This document shows positions 42,019-50,248 of a stretch of 64,000 bases of DNA, in pieces. Each line of letters begins with the position of its first letter. The stretch's first letter is position 1. The stretch is from Streptomyces lincolnensis (GTDB taxonomy: Bacteria > Actinomycetota > Actinomycetes > Streptomycetales > Streptomycetaceae), in contig NZ_JAIHON010000008.1 of assembly GCF_021173675.1 (NCBI RefSeq), forward strand, positions 340,784 to 404,783, given 5' to 3'. A program made the translations under genes and the position numbers. Under the pieces are notes generated by a model. The model was given only the letters and a program-made list of their open reading frames with translations, did no database searches and was not told the origin of the DNA.

Positions 42019-42035
42019 AACGAAACAGTTTCGTT
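42019..42035. promoter_or_regulatory. Perfect palindromic operator upstream of the TetR gene
   Basis: AACGAAAC-A-GTTTCGTT: 8-bp perfect arms around A42027. TACATT (42052-42057) downstream is a probable -10, so the palindrome covers the -35. Size, symmetry and position are those of a TetR-family operator for the adjacent regulator. Confidence 0.75.
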
Positions 42036-42152
42036 TCGCACGTGGGTGCGCTACATTCATCACGTAGGAAGTTACGCAGGCGGTCACGTACAACGTCATG
42101 TGCGAAGTCGCCTGCGGGACCGTGTCGTTCGGAGTGGGAGAAGGTGTGAGGC

Positions 42153-42758
42153 ATGACTGAGGTCGCGACGGTGCGTCGCAGTCGTATCACCCCCGAGCGC
42201 GAGGCCGAGTTGTACGGCGCCGTGCTCGACCTGCTCCGCGAAGTCGGCTACGACGCCCTCACCATGGACGCCGTCGCCGCCCGCACCCGCTCCAGCAAGG
42301 CCACCCTCTACCGCCAGTGGGGCGGCAAGGCCGAACTGGTGGCGAAGGCGGTACGGCACAGCAAGCCGGGTGGCATGGGTCTCCAGGAGATCGACACCGG
42401 CTCCCTGAAGGGGGACCTGCACGCCCTCACCAAGCGCTCGGACGACTGCGAGATGGAGCGGAACTCCGCGCTGATGCGGGGTCTGGCCATGGCCATCCAC
42501 GGCAACCCGGATCTGCTCCGGGCGTTCCGCGAACATCTCATCGAACCCGAGATGGCCGAGTTCGGCCGTGTGGTGCAGCGGGCCGTCGACCGGGGCGAGG
42601 TCCGTGCGGACAACCCGGCGATCGACTTCATGATCCACATGATGATGGGCGGATTCGCCGCCCGCACCATGATCGACGAGAAGCCGCCGACCCAGGCCTT
42701 CCTCCTGTCGTACATCGACGCCGTGATCCTCCCCGCTCTCGGCATCTCGAACGACTGA
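42153..42758 (+). CDS. TetR-family repressor of the MMPL exporter
   Basis: A 201-residue TetR regulator. The helix-turn-helix is in residues about 15-60 (LREVGYDALTMDAVAARTRSSKATLYRQWGGKAELVAKAV); the C-terminal ligand domain is variable and includes a Met-rich helix (DFMIHMMMGGF). ATG at 42153 with GAGAAGG about 9 nt upstream. Downstream, 122 nt away on the same strand, is an MMPL exporter, so the simplest model is a repressor released by a substrate of that pump and acting on its own promoter through the palindrome at 42019-42035. Confidence 0.92.
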   Translation: MTEVATVRRSRITPEREAELYGAVLDLLREVGYDALTMDAVAARTRSSKATLYRQWGGKAELVAKAVRHSKPGGMGLQEIDTGSLKGDLHALTKRSDDCEMERNSALMRGLAMAIHGNPDLLRAFREHLIEPEMAEFGRVVQRAVDRGEVRADNPAIDFMIHMMMGGFAARTMIDEKPPTQAFLLSYIDAVILPALGISND

Positions 42759-42790
42759 CTCCTTCCCTCCCTCCCCCTTTTCTCCTCCCC
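42759..42790. other. Uninterrupted 32-nt pyrimidine tract
   Basis: Only C and T from 42759, immediately after the tetR stop, to 42790. It lies in the 122-nt gap before the MMPL gene. No hairpin or RBS is formed by it; function unknown. Confidence 0.6.
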
Positions 42791-42880
42791 AGCAAGCCCT
42801 CCACCTGACGTATCCGCTCACGTCGTCGGGCTGATCACCCCTGCCCTGAATTCCCACGACCTGACCGGGAGTACGCCCAC

Positions 42881-45094
42881 GTGGCCACATTCCTCTATCG
42901 ACTCGGCCGGCTCGCCTTTCGGCGACGGCATTTCGTCGCCCTGATATGGGTGGCCCTGCTGGTGCTCGCCGGAGCCGGCGCCGCCAGCGCGCCCGCCGCG
43001 GGTTCCACCTCCTTCTCCATCCCCGGCACCGAGGCCCAGAAGGCCTTCGACCTGCTGGAGCAGCGCTTCCCCGGAGCCAGCGCCGACGGTGCGACCGGTC
43101 GTGTGGTCTTCAAGGCGCCCGAGGGCGAGAAGATGACGGACGCCGCCAACAAGGCGACCGTCGAGAAGACCGTCAAGGCCCTCGGCGACGGCTCCGAGGT
43201 CGTCTCCGTCAGCGACCCGTTCACGACGAACGCGGTGAGCAAGGACGGCACGGTCGCCTACGCGTCGGTGCAGTACAAGGTCCCCGGCATGGAGCTCAAG
43301 GACTCGACGCGGGACGCCCTGGAGGCGACCGCGGACGAGGCCAGGGCCGACGGGCTGACCGTCGACGTCGGAGGCGACGCGCTCCAGGCCGGGGCCGAGG
43401 CGGGGGCGATCGGTGAGGTCATCGGACTCGCCATCGCCGCGGTCGTCCTGGTCATCACCCTGGGCTCGCTGGTCGCGGCCGGGCTGCCGCTGCTGACGGC
43501 GATCATCGGCGTCGGGATCGGCGTCTCCACCATCACCGCCCTCGCCAAGGCGCTCGACCTCGGCGACACCACCTCCACCCTGGCGCTGATGATCGGCCTC
43601 GCGGTCGGCATCGACTACGCGCTGTTCATCGTCTCCCGCTACCGCAGTGAACTGGCCGAGGGCCGCGACCGCGAGGAGGCGGCCGGCCGGGCCACCGGCA
43701 CCGCCGGCTCGGCGGTGGTCTTCGCCGGCCTCACGGTCGTCATCGCGCTGGCCGGCCTCGCGGTCGTCAACGTACCGATGCTCACCAAGATGGGCCTCGC
43801 GGCGGCGGGCACGGTCGTGATCGCCGTCCTCATCGCGCTGACCATGATCCCGGCCATGCTCGGATACGCGGGCCGCAAGATCCGCCCCGCGGGCGAGAAG
43901 CGCAAGAAGGCCGCCGCGAGCGAGGAGTCGGCCAGGCCCAACATGGGCACCCGCTGGGCGAGCTTCGTCATCCGCCGCCCGGCCGCCGTCCTGCTGCTCG
44001 GCGTGGTCGGCCTCGGTGCCATCGCCCTGCCGGCCACCCAGCTGGAGCTGGGCCTGCCCGACGACGGCTCGCAGCCGACGTCCACCACACAGCGCCGCGC
44101 CTACGACACCCTCTCGGAGGGCTTCGGCCCCGGCTTCAACGGCCCCCTGATGATCGTCGTCGACGCCAAGGGCAGCGCCGACCCCAAGGCCGCGGCCACC
44201 ACCGTGACCGACGGGATCAAGGAGCTCAAGGACGTCGTGACGGTCACGCCGGCGACGTTCAACAAGGCCGGCGACACCGCGACGATCACCGTCATCCCGG
44301 ACTCCAAGCCGTCCTCGACCCAGACCGAGGACCTGGTGCACGCCATCCGGGACAAGGGCGCCGACGTCAAGGCCGACACCGGCGCGGAGGTCCTGGTCAC
44401 CGGCACCACCGCGATGAACATCGACTTCTCGCAGAAGCTCAACGACGCCCTGATCCCGTATCTGGGCCTGGTCGTCGGCCTCGCCTTCCTGCTCCTGATC
44501 GTGGTCTTCCGCTCGATCCTGGTCCCGCTGAAGGCGGCCCTGGGCTTCCTGCTCTCGGTGCTCGCCGCGCTCGGCGCCGTGGTCGCGGTCTTCCAGTGGG
44601 GCTGGCTGGCCGGCCTGATCGGCGTCGAGGAGACCGGCCCGATCATGTCGATGATGCCGATCTTCATGGTGGGCGTGGTCTTCGGCCTCGCGATGGACTA
44701 CGAGGTCTTCCTCGTGACCCGGATGCGGGAGGCCTACGTCCACGGCGAGTCCCCGAGCCAGGCCGTGGTGACCGGGTTCAAGCACAGCGCCCGGGTCGTG
44801 GTCGCCGCCGCGGTCATCATGATGGCCGTCTTCGGAGGCTTCATCAGCTCCGGCGAGTCCATGATCAAGATGATCGGCTTCGGCCTCGCGATCGCCGTCT
44901 TCTTCGACGCGTTCGTCGTCCGCATGGCGATCGTCCCGGCCGTCCTGGCCCTGCTGGGCAAGAAGGCCTGGTGGCTGCCGAAGTGGCTGGACCGCGCCCT
45001 GCCGAACGTCGACGTCGAGGGCGAGGGCCTGCGGGCGATGGACGACGACAAGGACGTGGACCCGGACGAGGACCGGGAACTGGTCCGCGTGTAA
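42881..45094 (+). CDS. MMPL-family RND transporter
   Basis: A 737-residue member of the MMPL/HAE2 group of proton-driven RND exporters, which move lipids, siderophores or hydrophobic drugs across the actinobacterial membrane. TM1 (about 16-36), a first extracytoplasmic domain (about 45-170), five to six TMs (about 180-345) including GLAVGIDYALFIVSRYR (the proton-relay region), a second TM1-like helix (about 370), a second outside domain (about 395-540) and a final TM bundle with FGLAMDYEVFLVTRMREA form the internal repeat. GTG start at 42881. Function of this copy unknown; the tetR gene before it points to inducible export. Confidence 0.92.
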   Translation: MATFLYRLGRLAFRRRHFVALIWVALLVLAGAGAASAPAAGSTSFSIPGTEAQKAFDLLEQRFPGASADGATGRVVFKAPEGEKMTDAANKATVEKTVKALGDGSEVVSVSDPFTTNAVSKDGTVAYASVQYKVPGMELKDSTRDALEATADEARADGLTVDVGGDALQAGAEAGAIGEVIGLAIAAVVLVITLGSLVAAGLPLLTAIIGVGIGVSTITALAKALDLGDTTSTLALMIGLAVGIDYALFIVSRYRSELAEGRDREEAAGRATGTAGSAVVFAGLTVVIALAGLAVVNVPMLTKMGLAAAGTVVIAVLIALTMIPAMLGYAGRKIRPAGEKRKKAAASEESARPNMGTRWASFVIRRPAAVLLLGVVGLGAIALPATQLELGLPDDGSQPTSTTQRRAYDTLSEGFGPGFNGPLMIVVDAKGSADPKAAATTVTDGIKELKDVVTVTPATFNKAGDTATITVIPDSKPSSTQTEDLVHAIRDKGADVKADTGAEVLVTGTTAMNIDFSQKLNDALIPYLGLVVGLAFLLLIVVFRSILVPLKAALGFLLSVLAALGAVVAVFQWGWLAGLIGVEETGPIMSMMPIFMVGVVFGLAMDYEVFLVTRMREAYVHGESPSQAVVTGFKHSARVVVAAAVIMMAVFGGFISSGESMIKMIGFGLAIAVFFDAFVVRMAIVPAVLALLGKKAWWLPKWLDRALPNVDVEGEGLRAMDDDKDVDPDEDRELVRV

Positions 45095-45129
45095 TACAGG
45101 TTCTGACGTACGACACCTGAGCAGGACCG

Positions 45130-45168
45130 GCCGGTGAGGGCTCCGTGGGGACGGGCGCCTTCACCGGC
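45130..45168. terminator. Bidirectional hairpin between MMPL and MarR genes
   Basis: Arms GCCGGTGAGGGC (45130-45141) and GCCTTCACCGGC (45157-45168), one mismatch of G-T type, 15-nt loop. The flanking genes converge (stops at 45094 and 45175). Confidence 0.75.
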
Positions 45169-45174
45169 TTCTTC

Positions 45175-45633
45175 CTATTCCGGGCCCATGGGTACGTCGA
45201 GGAGAGCGGTCAGGGTCCGCCGGAACTCCTCGGTGCGCGGACCGTCCAGGCCGCCCAGCGGGCCGAGCAGCCGGTCCAGCAGCACCTGTACGGCGTCGAT
45301 GGCGGGCCGCACGGCCGCGCGCCCGGCGTCGGTGAGAGCGAGCCGTACGACCCGGGTGTCCTCGCTGTCCCGGGCACGGCGGACCAGCCCCGCCGCCTCC
45401 AGGGAGCGGGCCAGCTTCGACACGTACAGCGGCTCCAGGCCCGTGAAGTCGGCGAGCTCCCGCTGACTCGGACGCGTACCGGAGCGTTCCATCCCGGAGA
45501 GCGAGGCCAGCAGCACGTACTGGGCGTGGGTCAGGTCCAGCGGCGCCAGCGCCTGGTCCATGGCGGTACGCCAGCGGTTGGAGAGCAGCCAGACCAGGTG
45601 GCCGGGGGTGGCGTTCCTCAGTGCGTCACTCAC
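45175..45633 (-). CDS. MarR-family transcriptional regulator
   Basis: A 152-residue winged-helix MarR protein. The core is LTHAQYVLLASLSG..., with recognition helix TRPSQRELADFTGLEPLYVSKLARSLEAAGLVRRARDSEDTRVVRLALTD showing the D-x-R wing. There is no Cys, so it is not of the OhrR redox type; a small ligand is likely. GTG at 45633 without an RBS; TACGGT (complement of 45641-45646) ends 7 nt upstream. It is divergent from an isochorismatase-family gene (start 45712), which is a plausible target. Confidence 0.9.
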   Translation of the reverse strand: MSDALRNATPGHLVWLLSNRWRTAMDQALAPLDLTHAQYVLLASLSGMERSGTRPSQRELADFTGLEPLYVSKLARSLEAAGLVRRARDSEDTRVVRLALTDAGRAAVRPAIDAVQVLLDRLLGPLGGLDGPRTEEFRRTLTALLDVPMGPE

Positions 45634-45711
45634 GACAGGTACCGTACATGGCTACTAATTCGTGCTGCGGCATCGGTGTGACTGTCAGTGCCGTCGTCTA
45701 GCGTGACGACC

Positions 45712-46272
45712 ATGACCACACTCCCCGAACGGCCCCGTACCGCACTGCTCGTGATCGACGTGCAGAACGACGTCGTCGCCGGGGCGCACCGGCGGGACGA
45801 GGTCGTCGCCGCCATCGGCTCGCTCGTGGACCGGGCCCGCGAGGAGGGCGTCCCGGTCGTCTGGGTCCAGCACTCCGACGAGGAACTGACGAAGGGCAGT
45901 GAGGGGTGGGCGTACGTCCCCGAGCTGACCCGCCGGGACACCGAGCCGCTGGTGCACAAGTCCTACGGCGACTCCTTCGAGGACACCGAACTGGAAGCCG
46001 TCCTGGCCGGCGCCGGGGTGGGACACCTGGTGGTGACCGGCGCGGAGACGGACGCCTGCATACGCTCCACGCTCCACGGCGCGTTCGTCCGCGGCTACGA
46101 CGTCACGCTCGTCGGCGACGCCCACACCGCCTCGGACAAGAGCGCGTGGGGCGCCCCGCCGACCGAGCAGGTCGTCGCCCACACCAACCTGTACTGGACG
46201 TGGCAGTCCGCGCCCGGCCGCAGCGCCGCGGTGACCGGGGCCGCGGACGTGGTGTTCACGTCGGGGACGTGA
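45712..46272 (+). CDS. Isochorismatase-family cysteine hydrolase
   Basis: A 186-residue enzyme of the isochorismatase/nicotinamidase superfamily. The catalytic Asp is in LLVIDVQNDVV (about residue 16), the Lys in LVHKSYGDSF, and the nucleophile Cys in VTGAETDACIRSTLHGAF (about 111), so the triad is intact. Substrates range over amides such as nicotinamide, N-carbamoyl compounds and isochorismate; I cannot choose. Start at ATG 45712: TAGCGT (45699-45704) ends 7 nt before it and the in-frame codons upstream would include that box. The 3' end overlaps the convergent acetyltransferase gene by 17 nt. Confidence 0.88.
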   Translation: MTTLPERPRTALLVIDVQNDVVAGAHRRDEVVAAIGSLVDRAREEGVPVVWVQHSDEELTKGSEGWAYVPELTRRDTEPLVHKSYGDSFEDTELEAVLAGAGVGHLVVTGAETDACIRSTLHGAFVRGYDVTLVGDAHTASDKSAWGAPPTEQVVAHTNLYWTWQSAPGRSAAVTGAADVVFTSGT

Positions 46273-46915
46273 ACCGGGCCGTGGACCGGCCCAGGTAGGC
46301 GACCACCGGCCCGGCGTCCGGCACGTCGATCTCGTGGAAACCGAGCCGGTCGTAGAACGCCCGGGCGGGGGTGTTGGCGGTGACCATGGACAGGTGCACG
46401 GCCGGGACGCCCGCGTGGTGCAGGGCGTCGAGGAAGGTGTGCAGCAGTTCCCGGCCGTGGCCGCGGCCCTGCCACTCGGGCAGCAGGTCGATGTGCAGAT
46501 GGGCGGGGTAGGCGGCCACCTCCGGCACGAGCATCCGCTCGGGGTGGTGCAGCAGGGGCACGATGTCCGCGTCCGGCGTGCCCGGCGGCGCGCTGTCCTC
46601 GGGGTAGCGGTCCGCGACCCGCGGCAGCCACTTCGTCCGGAAGTCCTCGACGAAACGGGGCGTGTCCGCGGTGCCCAGGACATAGCCGACGGCCTGTCCC
46701 CGGCCGTCGTCCAGCACGAAGGCCAGCTCCGGTTCCAGGTGCGCGTACGGCGCGGCGAAGGTCACCGGGAAGATGCCGGGGTCCGCGTAGACGGGCCGGC
46801 TGTCCCGGCCGGCGTGCGCGGTGCGCACACAGATGTCGTCGAGGGCGTCCCGGTCCCCGGGACGGTAGGGGCGTACGGCAGGCGTAGGGGTCACACGATC
46901 TAGTGTTGCGGACAT
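46256..46915 (-). CDS. GNAT acetyltransferase (OGA-C-like)
   Basis: A 219-residue GNAT protein resembling the acetyltransferase-like domains found with some O-GlcNAcases: VRPYRPGDRDALDDICVRTAHAGRDSR at the N-terminus, a central VAAYPAHLHIDLLPEWQGRGHGRELLHTFLDAL (motif A with GRGHGRE) and ANTPARAFYDRLGFHEI (motif B). Activity unknown. The start is uncertain: ATG at 46915 overlaps the ATG of the divergent SDR (their codons share bases 46914-46915), while GTG at 46894 would leave a small intergenic space. Convergent with the isochorismatase gene. Confidence 0.85.
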   Translation of the reverse strand: MSATLDRVTPTPAVRPYRPGDRDALDDICVRTAHAGRDSRPVYADPGIFPVTFAAPYAHLEPELAFVLDDGRGQAVGYVLGTADTPRFVEDFRTKWLPRVADRYPEDSAPPGTPDADIVPLLHHPERMLVPEVAAYPAHLHIDLLPEWQGRGHGRELLHTFLDALHHAGVPAVHLSMVTANTPARAFYDRLGFHEIDVPDAGPVVAYLGRSTARFTSPT

Positions 46916-47693
46916 GACCTCGCAGACCTACCTCTCCGACCTGTTCTCTCTCGACGGCCGGGTGGCCGTGGTGACGGGCGGCAGTTCCGGTATCGGCCGG
47001 GCCGTCGCCGGGGCGCTCGCGCGGGCGGGGGCGAGCGTGGTGGTCGTGGCCCGCCGGGAGAAGGAACTGACGGCCACGGTCGAGGAGTTGACGGCACAGG
47101 GCTGCCGGGCGGCCTGGGTGAGCGCCGACCTGGGCACCCGCGAGGGCGTGCGCACGGCGGCGGAGGGCGCGGTCGAGGCCTTCGGTGAGCCCGACATCCT
47201 CGTCAACAGCGCCGGGATCAACCTCCGGCCGCCGCTGGGGGAGTTGGGCGACGACGTCTGGGACCTCACCATGGCCGTGAACCTGGAGGCGCCACACCTG
47301 CTGGGCCAGCGCTTCGGCCCCGGCATGGCCGAGCGCGGCTACGGCCGCATCATCCACGTCACCTCGCAGCAGGCCCACCGCGCCTTCGTCCAGAGCGGTG
47401 CCTACGGCGTCTCCAAGGGCGCCCTGGAATCCCTGGCCCGCTCCCAGGCCGAGGCCTGGTCCCCGTACGGCGTCACCTGCAACACCCTGGTCCCCGGCTT
47501 CGTCATGACCCCCCTCAACACCCGCCTGTCCTCCGACCCGGAGAAGGTCGCCGCCCTCGCCGCCCGCACGATGACCGGCCGCAACGGCCTCGCCGAGGAC
47601 TTCGAGGGAGCGGCGGTCTTCCTGGCGAGCCGGGCCTCCGCCTACGTCACGGGCCAGTCGATCTTCGTGGACGGCGGGTTCTCCGTTCACTAG
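46914..47693 (+). CDS. Short-chain dehydrogenase/reductase
   Basis: A 259-residue classical SDR with TGGSSGIG (about 22-29), NSAGINLRPP, and YGVSKGAL as the Tyr/Lys catalytic pair; it ends in TGQSIFVDGGFSVH, the usual quaternary-contact C-terminus. The pattern is closest in style to gluconate/glucose or 3-oxoacyl reductases, but the substrate is unknown. ATG at 46914 has no RBS; TAGTGT (46901-46906) ends 7 nt before it. The start codon overlaps that annotated for the divergent acetyltransferase. Confidence 0.9.
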   Translation: MTSQTYLSDLFSLDGRVAVVTGGSSGIGRAVAGALARAGASVVVVARREKELTATVEELTAQGCRAAWVSADLGTREGVRTAAEGAVEAFGEPDILVNSAGINLRPPLGELGDDVWDLTMAVNLEAPHLLGQRFGPGMAERGYGRIIHVTSQQAHRAFVQSGAYGVSKGALESLARSQAEAWSPYGVTCNTLVPGFVMTPLNTRLSSDPEKVAALAARTMTGRNGLAEDFEGAAVFLASRASAYVTGQSIFVDGGFSVH

Positions 47694-47729
47694 AGCGACC
47701 TGCCGTCGGGCGTCCCGCCCTTGGGCGCG

Positions 47730-48434
47730 TCACCGCACCCACACCCGCAGCGCCCCCAGCTCCTCGAACCCCTGCTCCACCGCGGCCGCCAACGCGTCCC
47801 CGTGCTCGTAGCCGACGACCGGCAGCGCGGGGAACAGCGACTCCACCGCCTCCAGTACGACAGCCCACGCCACCCCGGCCTCCGACTCCCCCTCGCGCGC
47901 GAAGACGTTGGAGATGCCCACCACCCGCTCACTCCGACTGGCGACCGCCCCCGCGACCACGCGCCCGTCCCCGGCCAGCCCGGAGAGGACGAACGTCTCC
48001 GGTTCCCGCAGCAGTTCGGCCCGAAAGAGCCCCGTGTCGTCACCCCAGGCCGCCGCCCAGTCCCGCAGCGCGCCCGCGTCCACCGCCACCTCCCAGGAAA
48101 GCCCCGACGGACGCACGGGCACCTCGGCCGCCCGATGGATCCACCGAGCCTCGAACAGCACCCCGAACCCGGCCCCCGACAGATCCAGGTCGGCGAAGCT
48201 GTCCTTCACGGAAGCCCCCGGCGCCGCGTCGATCCGCGCCACCACCGCCCCCGCGTCCACCCCCGGCTCCAGCGTCACCGCATCCGGGTAGTACAACGGC
48301 GTACGCCCGGCCGCGGCCCAGGCCCCCGCCGTGAACTCCCCCTCCACACCGTGCGATCGGCTCATCGCCGCACACCACTCGGCGTTGTTGCGCGCGGCGG
48401 CCCGGACCAGGAGTTCCTGAGATGTCGATGTCAC
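47730..48434 (-). CDS. GNAT-like protein, function unknown
   Basis: A 234-residue soluble protein. The N-terminal half (NNAEWCAAMSRSHGVEGEF... TPLYYPDAVTLEPG) matches nothing I can name. The C-terminal part (VAGAVASRSERVVGISNVFAREGESEAGVAWAVVLEAVESLFPALPVVGYEHGDALAAAVEQGFEELGALRVWVR) has the layout of a degenerate acetyltransferase fold, ending in a strand-helix-strand like motif B. GTG at 48434; no RBS; CATGAT (complement of 48443-48448) ends 8 nt upstream. It is divergent from the aminoacyl-tRNA deacylase gene (88 nt between). Confidence 0.78.
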   Translation of the reverse strand: MTSTSQELLVRAAARNNAEWCAAMSRSHGVEGEFTAGAWAAAGRTPLYYPDAVTLEPGVDAGAVVARIDAAPGASVKDSFADLDLSGAGFGVLFEARWIHRAAEVPVRPSGLSWEVAVDAGALRDWAAAWGDDTGLFRAELLREPETFVLSGLAGDGRVVAGAVASRSERVVGISNVFAREGESEAGVAWAVVLEAVESLFPALPVVGYEHGDALAAAVEQGFEELGALRVWVR

Positions 48435-48522
48435 AACCGCTGATCATGACCCGCCCCGCCCCGGAGGGCGAACGTATTAACCAGGTCGCGTGTCCCGTAC
48501 ACGCACCGCTAGCGTGCCGTGC

Positions 48523-49038
48523 ATGACGACGACCGACACCACCGGTACCGAAGACTCCGGAGCCCACCCCCGATTCGCCGAGGCACTGAGCGGGTTGGGG
48601 CTGGACGAGCTGCGCGGGCGCGTCCGCCGCTTCCCGGACGCCACCCGGACCGCCGCCGAGGCCGCCGCGGCGATCGGGTGCGAGCTGAGCCAGATCTGCA
48701 AGTCGCTGATCTTCGCGGCGGACGGCGTCCCGGTCCTCGTCCTGATGGACGGCGCGTCCCGGGTCGACCTGGAGCTCGTCCGGCACGAGCTCGGCGCCGA
48801 GAAGGTCACCCGGGCCAAGGCCGACGTCGTACGGGAGACGACCGGGTACGCCATCGGCGGTGTGCCCCCCTTCGGCCACCGGACCAGGACCCGCGTGCTC
48901 GCGGACCGCTCGCTGCTGGCGCACGAGGTCGTGTGGGCCGCGGCCGGCACCCCGTACACCGTGTTCCCCATGGAGCCCAAGGACCTGATCGCCCACGCGG
49001 GCGCCACGCTGGTGGACGTGCGCGAGCGCAGCTCGTGA
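48523..49038 (+). CDS. YbaK/EbsC-type aminoacyl-tRNA deacylase
   Basis: A 171-residue protein of the YbaK/ProX editing family, which hydrolyses mischarged aminoacyl-tRNA in trans. After a variable N-terminus come RTAAEAAAAIGCELSQICKSLIFAADG, with the catalytic-type Lys (CKSLIF), and TGYAIGGVPPFGH, the conserved glycine/Pro motif, then VWAAAGTPYTVFPM. Specificity for one amino acid cannot be read. ATG at 48523 follows TAGCGT (48510-48515) by 7 nt without an RBS. Its stop overlaps the next start (GTGA at 49035-49038). Confidence 0.9.
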   Translation: MTTTDTTGTEDSGAHPRFAEALSGLGLDELRGRVRRFPDATRTAAEAAAAIGCELSQICKSLIFAADGVPVLVLMDGASRVDLELVRHELGAEKVTRAKADVVRETTGYAIGGVPPFGHRTRTRVLADRSLLAHEVVWAAAGTPYTVFPMEPKDLIAHAGATLVDVRERSS

Positions 49039-49880
49039 CGCCGCTGGTCACCGCGGCCGTGCTGCTGGCCGCGGTCACCCACGCCAGCTGGAACGCGATA
49101 GCCCACCGCATCACCGACAAGCTCGTCGGGTTCACCCTGATCGCGGGCGGCGGGATGCTGATCGGGCTGGCGGCGGTGCCGTTCGTGCCGTTCCCGGCGG
49201 CGCGGGCGTGGCCGTATCTGATCGGCTCGGCCGTCATCCACATCGCGTACTACCTGCTGCTGATGAAGTCCTTCCGGCTCGGCGACTTCGGGCAGGCGTA
49301 CCCGATCGCGCGCGGTACCGCGCCCCTGGTGGTCACCCTGCTCGCCGCGCTCTTCGCGCACGAGGTGCCGGACGGCTGGCAGGCCGCCGGGATCGCGGTG
49401 TCCTGCGCCGGGCTGACCGGGGTCGCGCTGTGGGGGCTGCGCGGCCGGCGGCCCGACTGGGCGGCGATCGGCGCGGCCCTGGCGACCGGCCTGACCATCG
49501 CGGCGTACACCGTCGTCGACGGGCTGGGCGTCCGCGCCTCCGGTTCCTCCCTCGGGTACATCGCCTGGCTGATGGCGGTGCAGGGCGTGGTGCTGCCGGC
49601 CTACGCGCTGTACCGCTGGCGCGGGCGGTTCGTCGCCGTCCTGCGGCCGTTCGCGGGCATCGGCCTGATCGGTGCCGCCCTCTCCTTCGCCGCCTACGGC
49701 CTGGTCCTGTGGGCGCAGACCAAGGCGGAACTGGCGCCCATCGCCGCCCTGCGCGAGTCGTCCATCATCGTGGGCGCCGCGATCGGGGCCGTCCTGTTCA
49801 AGGAGCGGTTCGGAGCGCCGAGGATCGCGGCGGCGGGGCTGCTGGTGGTCGGCATCGGGCTGATGCTGCACGCGGGGTGA
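49035..49880 (+). CDS. EamA/DMT-superfamily transporter
   Basis: A 281-residue membrane protein with about ten TM helices in two five-helix repeats, typical of drug/metabolite transporters. The repeat boundaries are visible at ARAWPYLIGSAVIHIAYYLLLMKSFRLGDFGQAYPIARGTAPL and AALSFAAYGLVLWAQTKAELAPIAALRESSIIVGAAIGAVLFKERFG, both with the conserved Pro/Ala and Lys-Glu pattern. Substrate unknown; export of amino acids or small metabolites is common. The GTG at 49035 is coupled to the deacylase gene before it. Confidence 0.88.
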   Translation: MTPLVTAAVLLAAVTHASWNAIAHRITDKLVGFTLIAGGGMLIGLAAVPFVPFPAARAWPYLIGSAVIHIAYYLLLMKSFRLGDFGQAYPIARGTAPLVVTLLAALFAHEVPDGWQAAGIAVSCAGLTGVALWGLRGRRPDWAAIGAALATGLTIAAYTVVDGLGVRASGSSLGYIAWLMAVQGVVLPAYALYRWRGRFVAVLRPFAGIGLIGAALSFAAYGLVLWAQTKAELAPIAALRESSIIVGAAIGAVLFKERFGAPRIAAAGLLVVGIGLMLHAG

Positions 49881-49957
49881 CGCGACCTTGGGTCGCGCCC
49901 GTGCATCCGCGGGCCCGTGGGAGCACCCTGGAAGCAGGTGTTCCGGAGGTGATCGTC

Positions 49958-50233
49958 ATGACGCACACCACAGTGGGATGGCACGTCGAGCTGGAGTTCA
50001 AGGAGGACGACCAGCACACCCGGGCGGCGGCGATGGTGCGCCTGCCCGACGGTACGGAGGTACGCACGCAGGGGCACGCGTCCCGCCACCACTCCGACCC
50101 GAATCAGCCGAGGGTGGGGGAGGAGGTCGCCGCCGCCCGCGCCCTCAACGAACTCGCCATGCAGTTGCTGACCAAGGCGCACGGGGAGATCGACGCGGCG
50201 TCCGGCCGGACGTCCCACCCGATCCACGTGTGA
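49958..50233 (+). CDS. DUF1876 protein
   Basis: A 91-residue protein of the DUF1876 (dsRBD-like) family, common in actinomycetes: GWHVELEFKEDDQHTRAAAMVRLPDGTEVRTQGHASRHHSDPNQPRVGEEVAAARALNELAMQLL. The compact alpha-beta pattern resembles a double-stranded-RNA-binding fold, but no activity is established to my knowledge. The ATG at 49958 has a strong GGAGG 8 nt upstream. It converges on the serine hydrolase gene, with 15 nt between stops. Confidence 0.9.
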   Translation: MTHTTVGWHVELEFKEDDQHTRAAAMVRLPDGTEVRTQGHASRHHSDPNQPRVGEEVAAARALNELAMQLLTKAHGEIDAASGRTSHPIHV

Positions 50234-50248
50234 GCCGCTACAGGGCCG

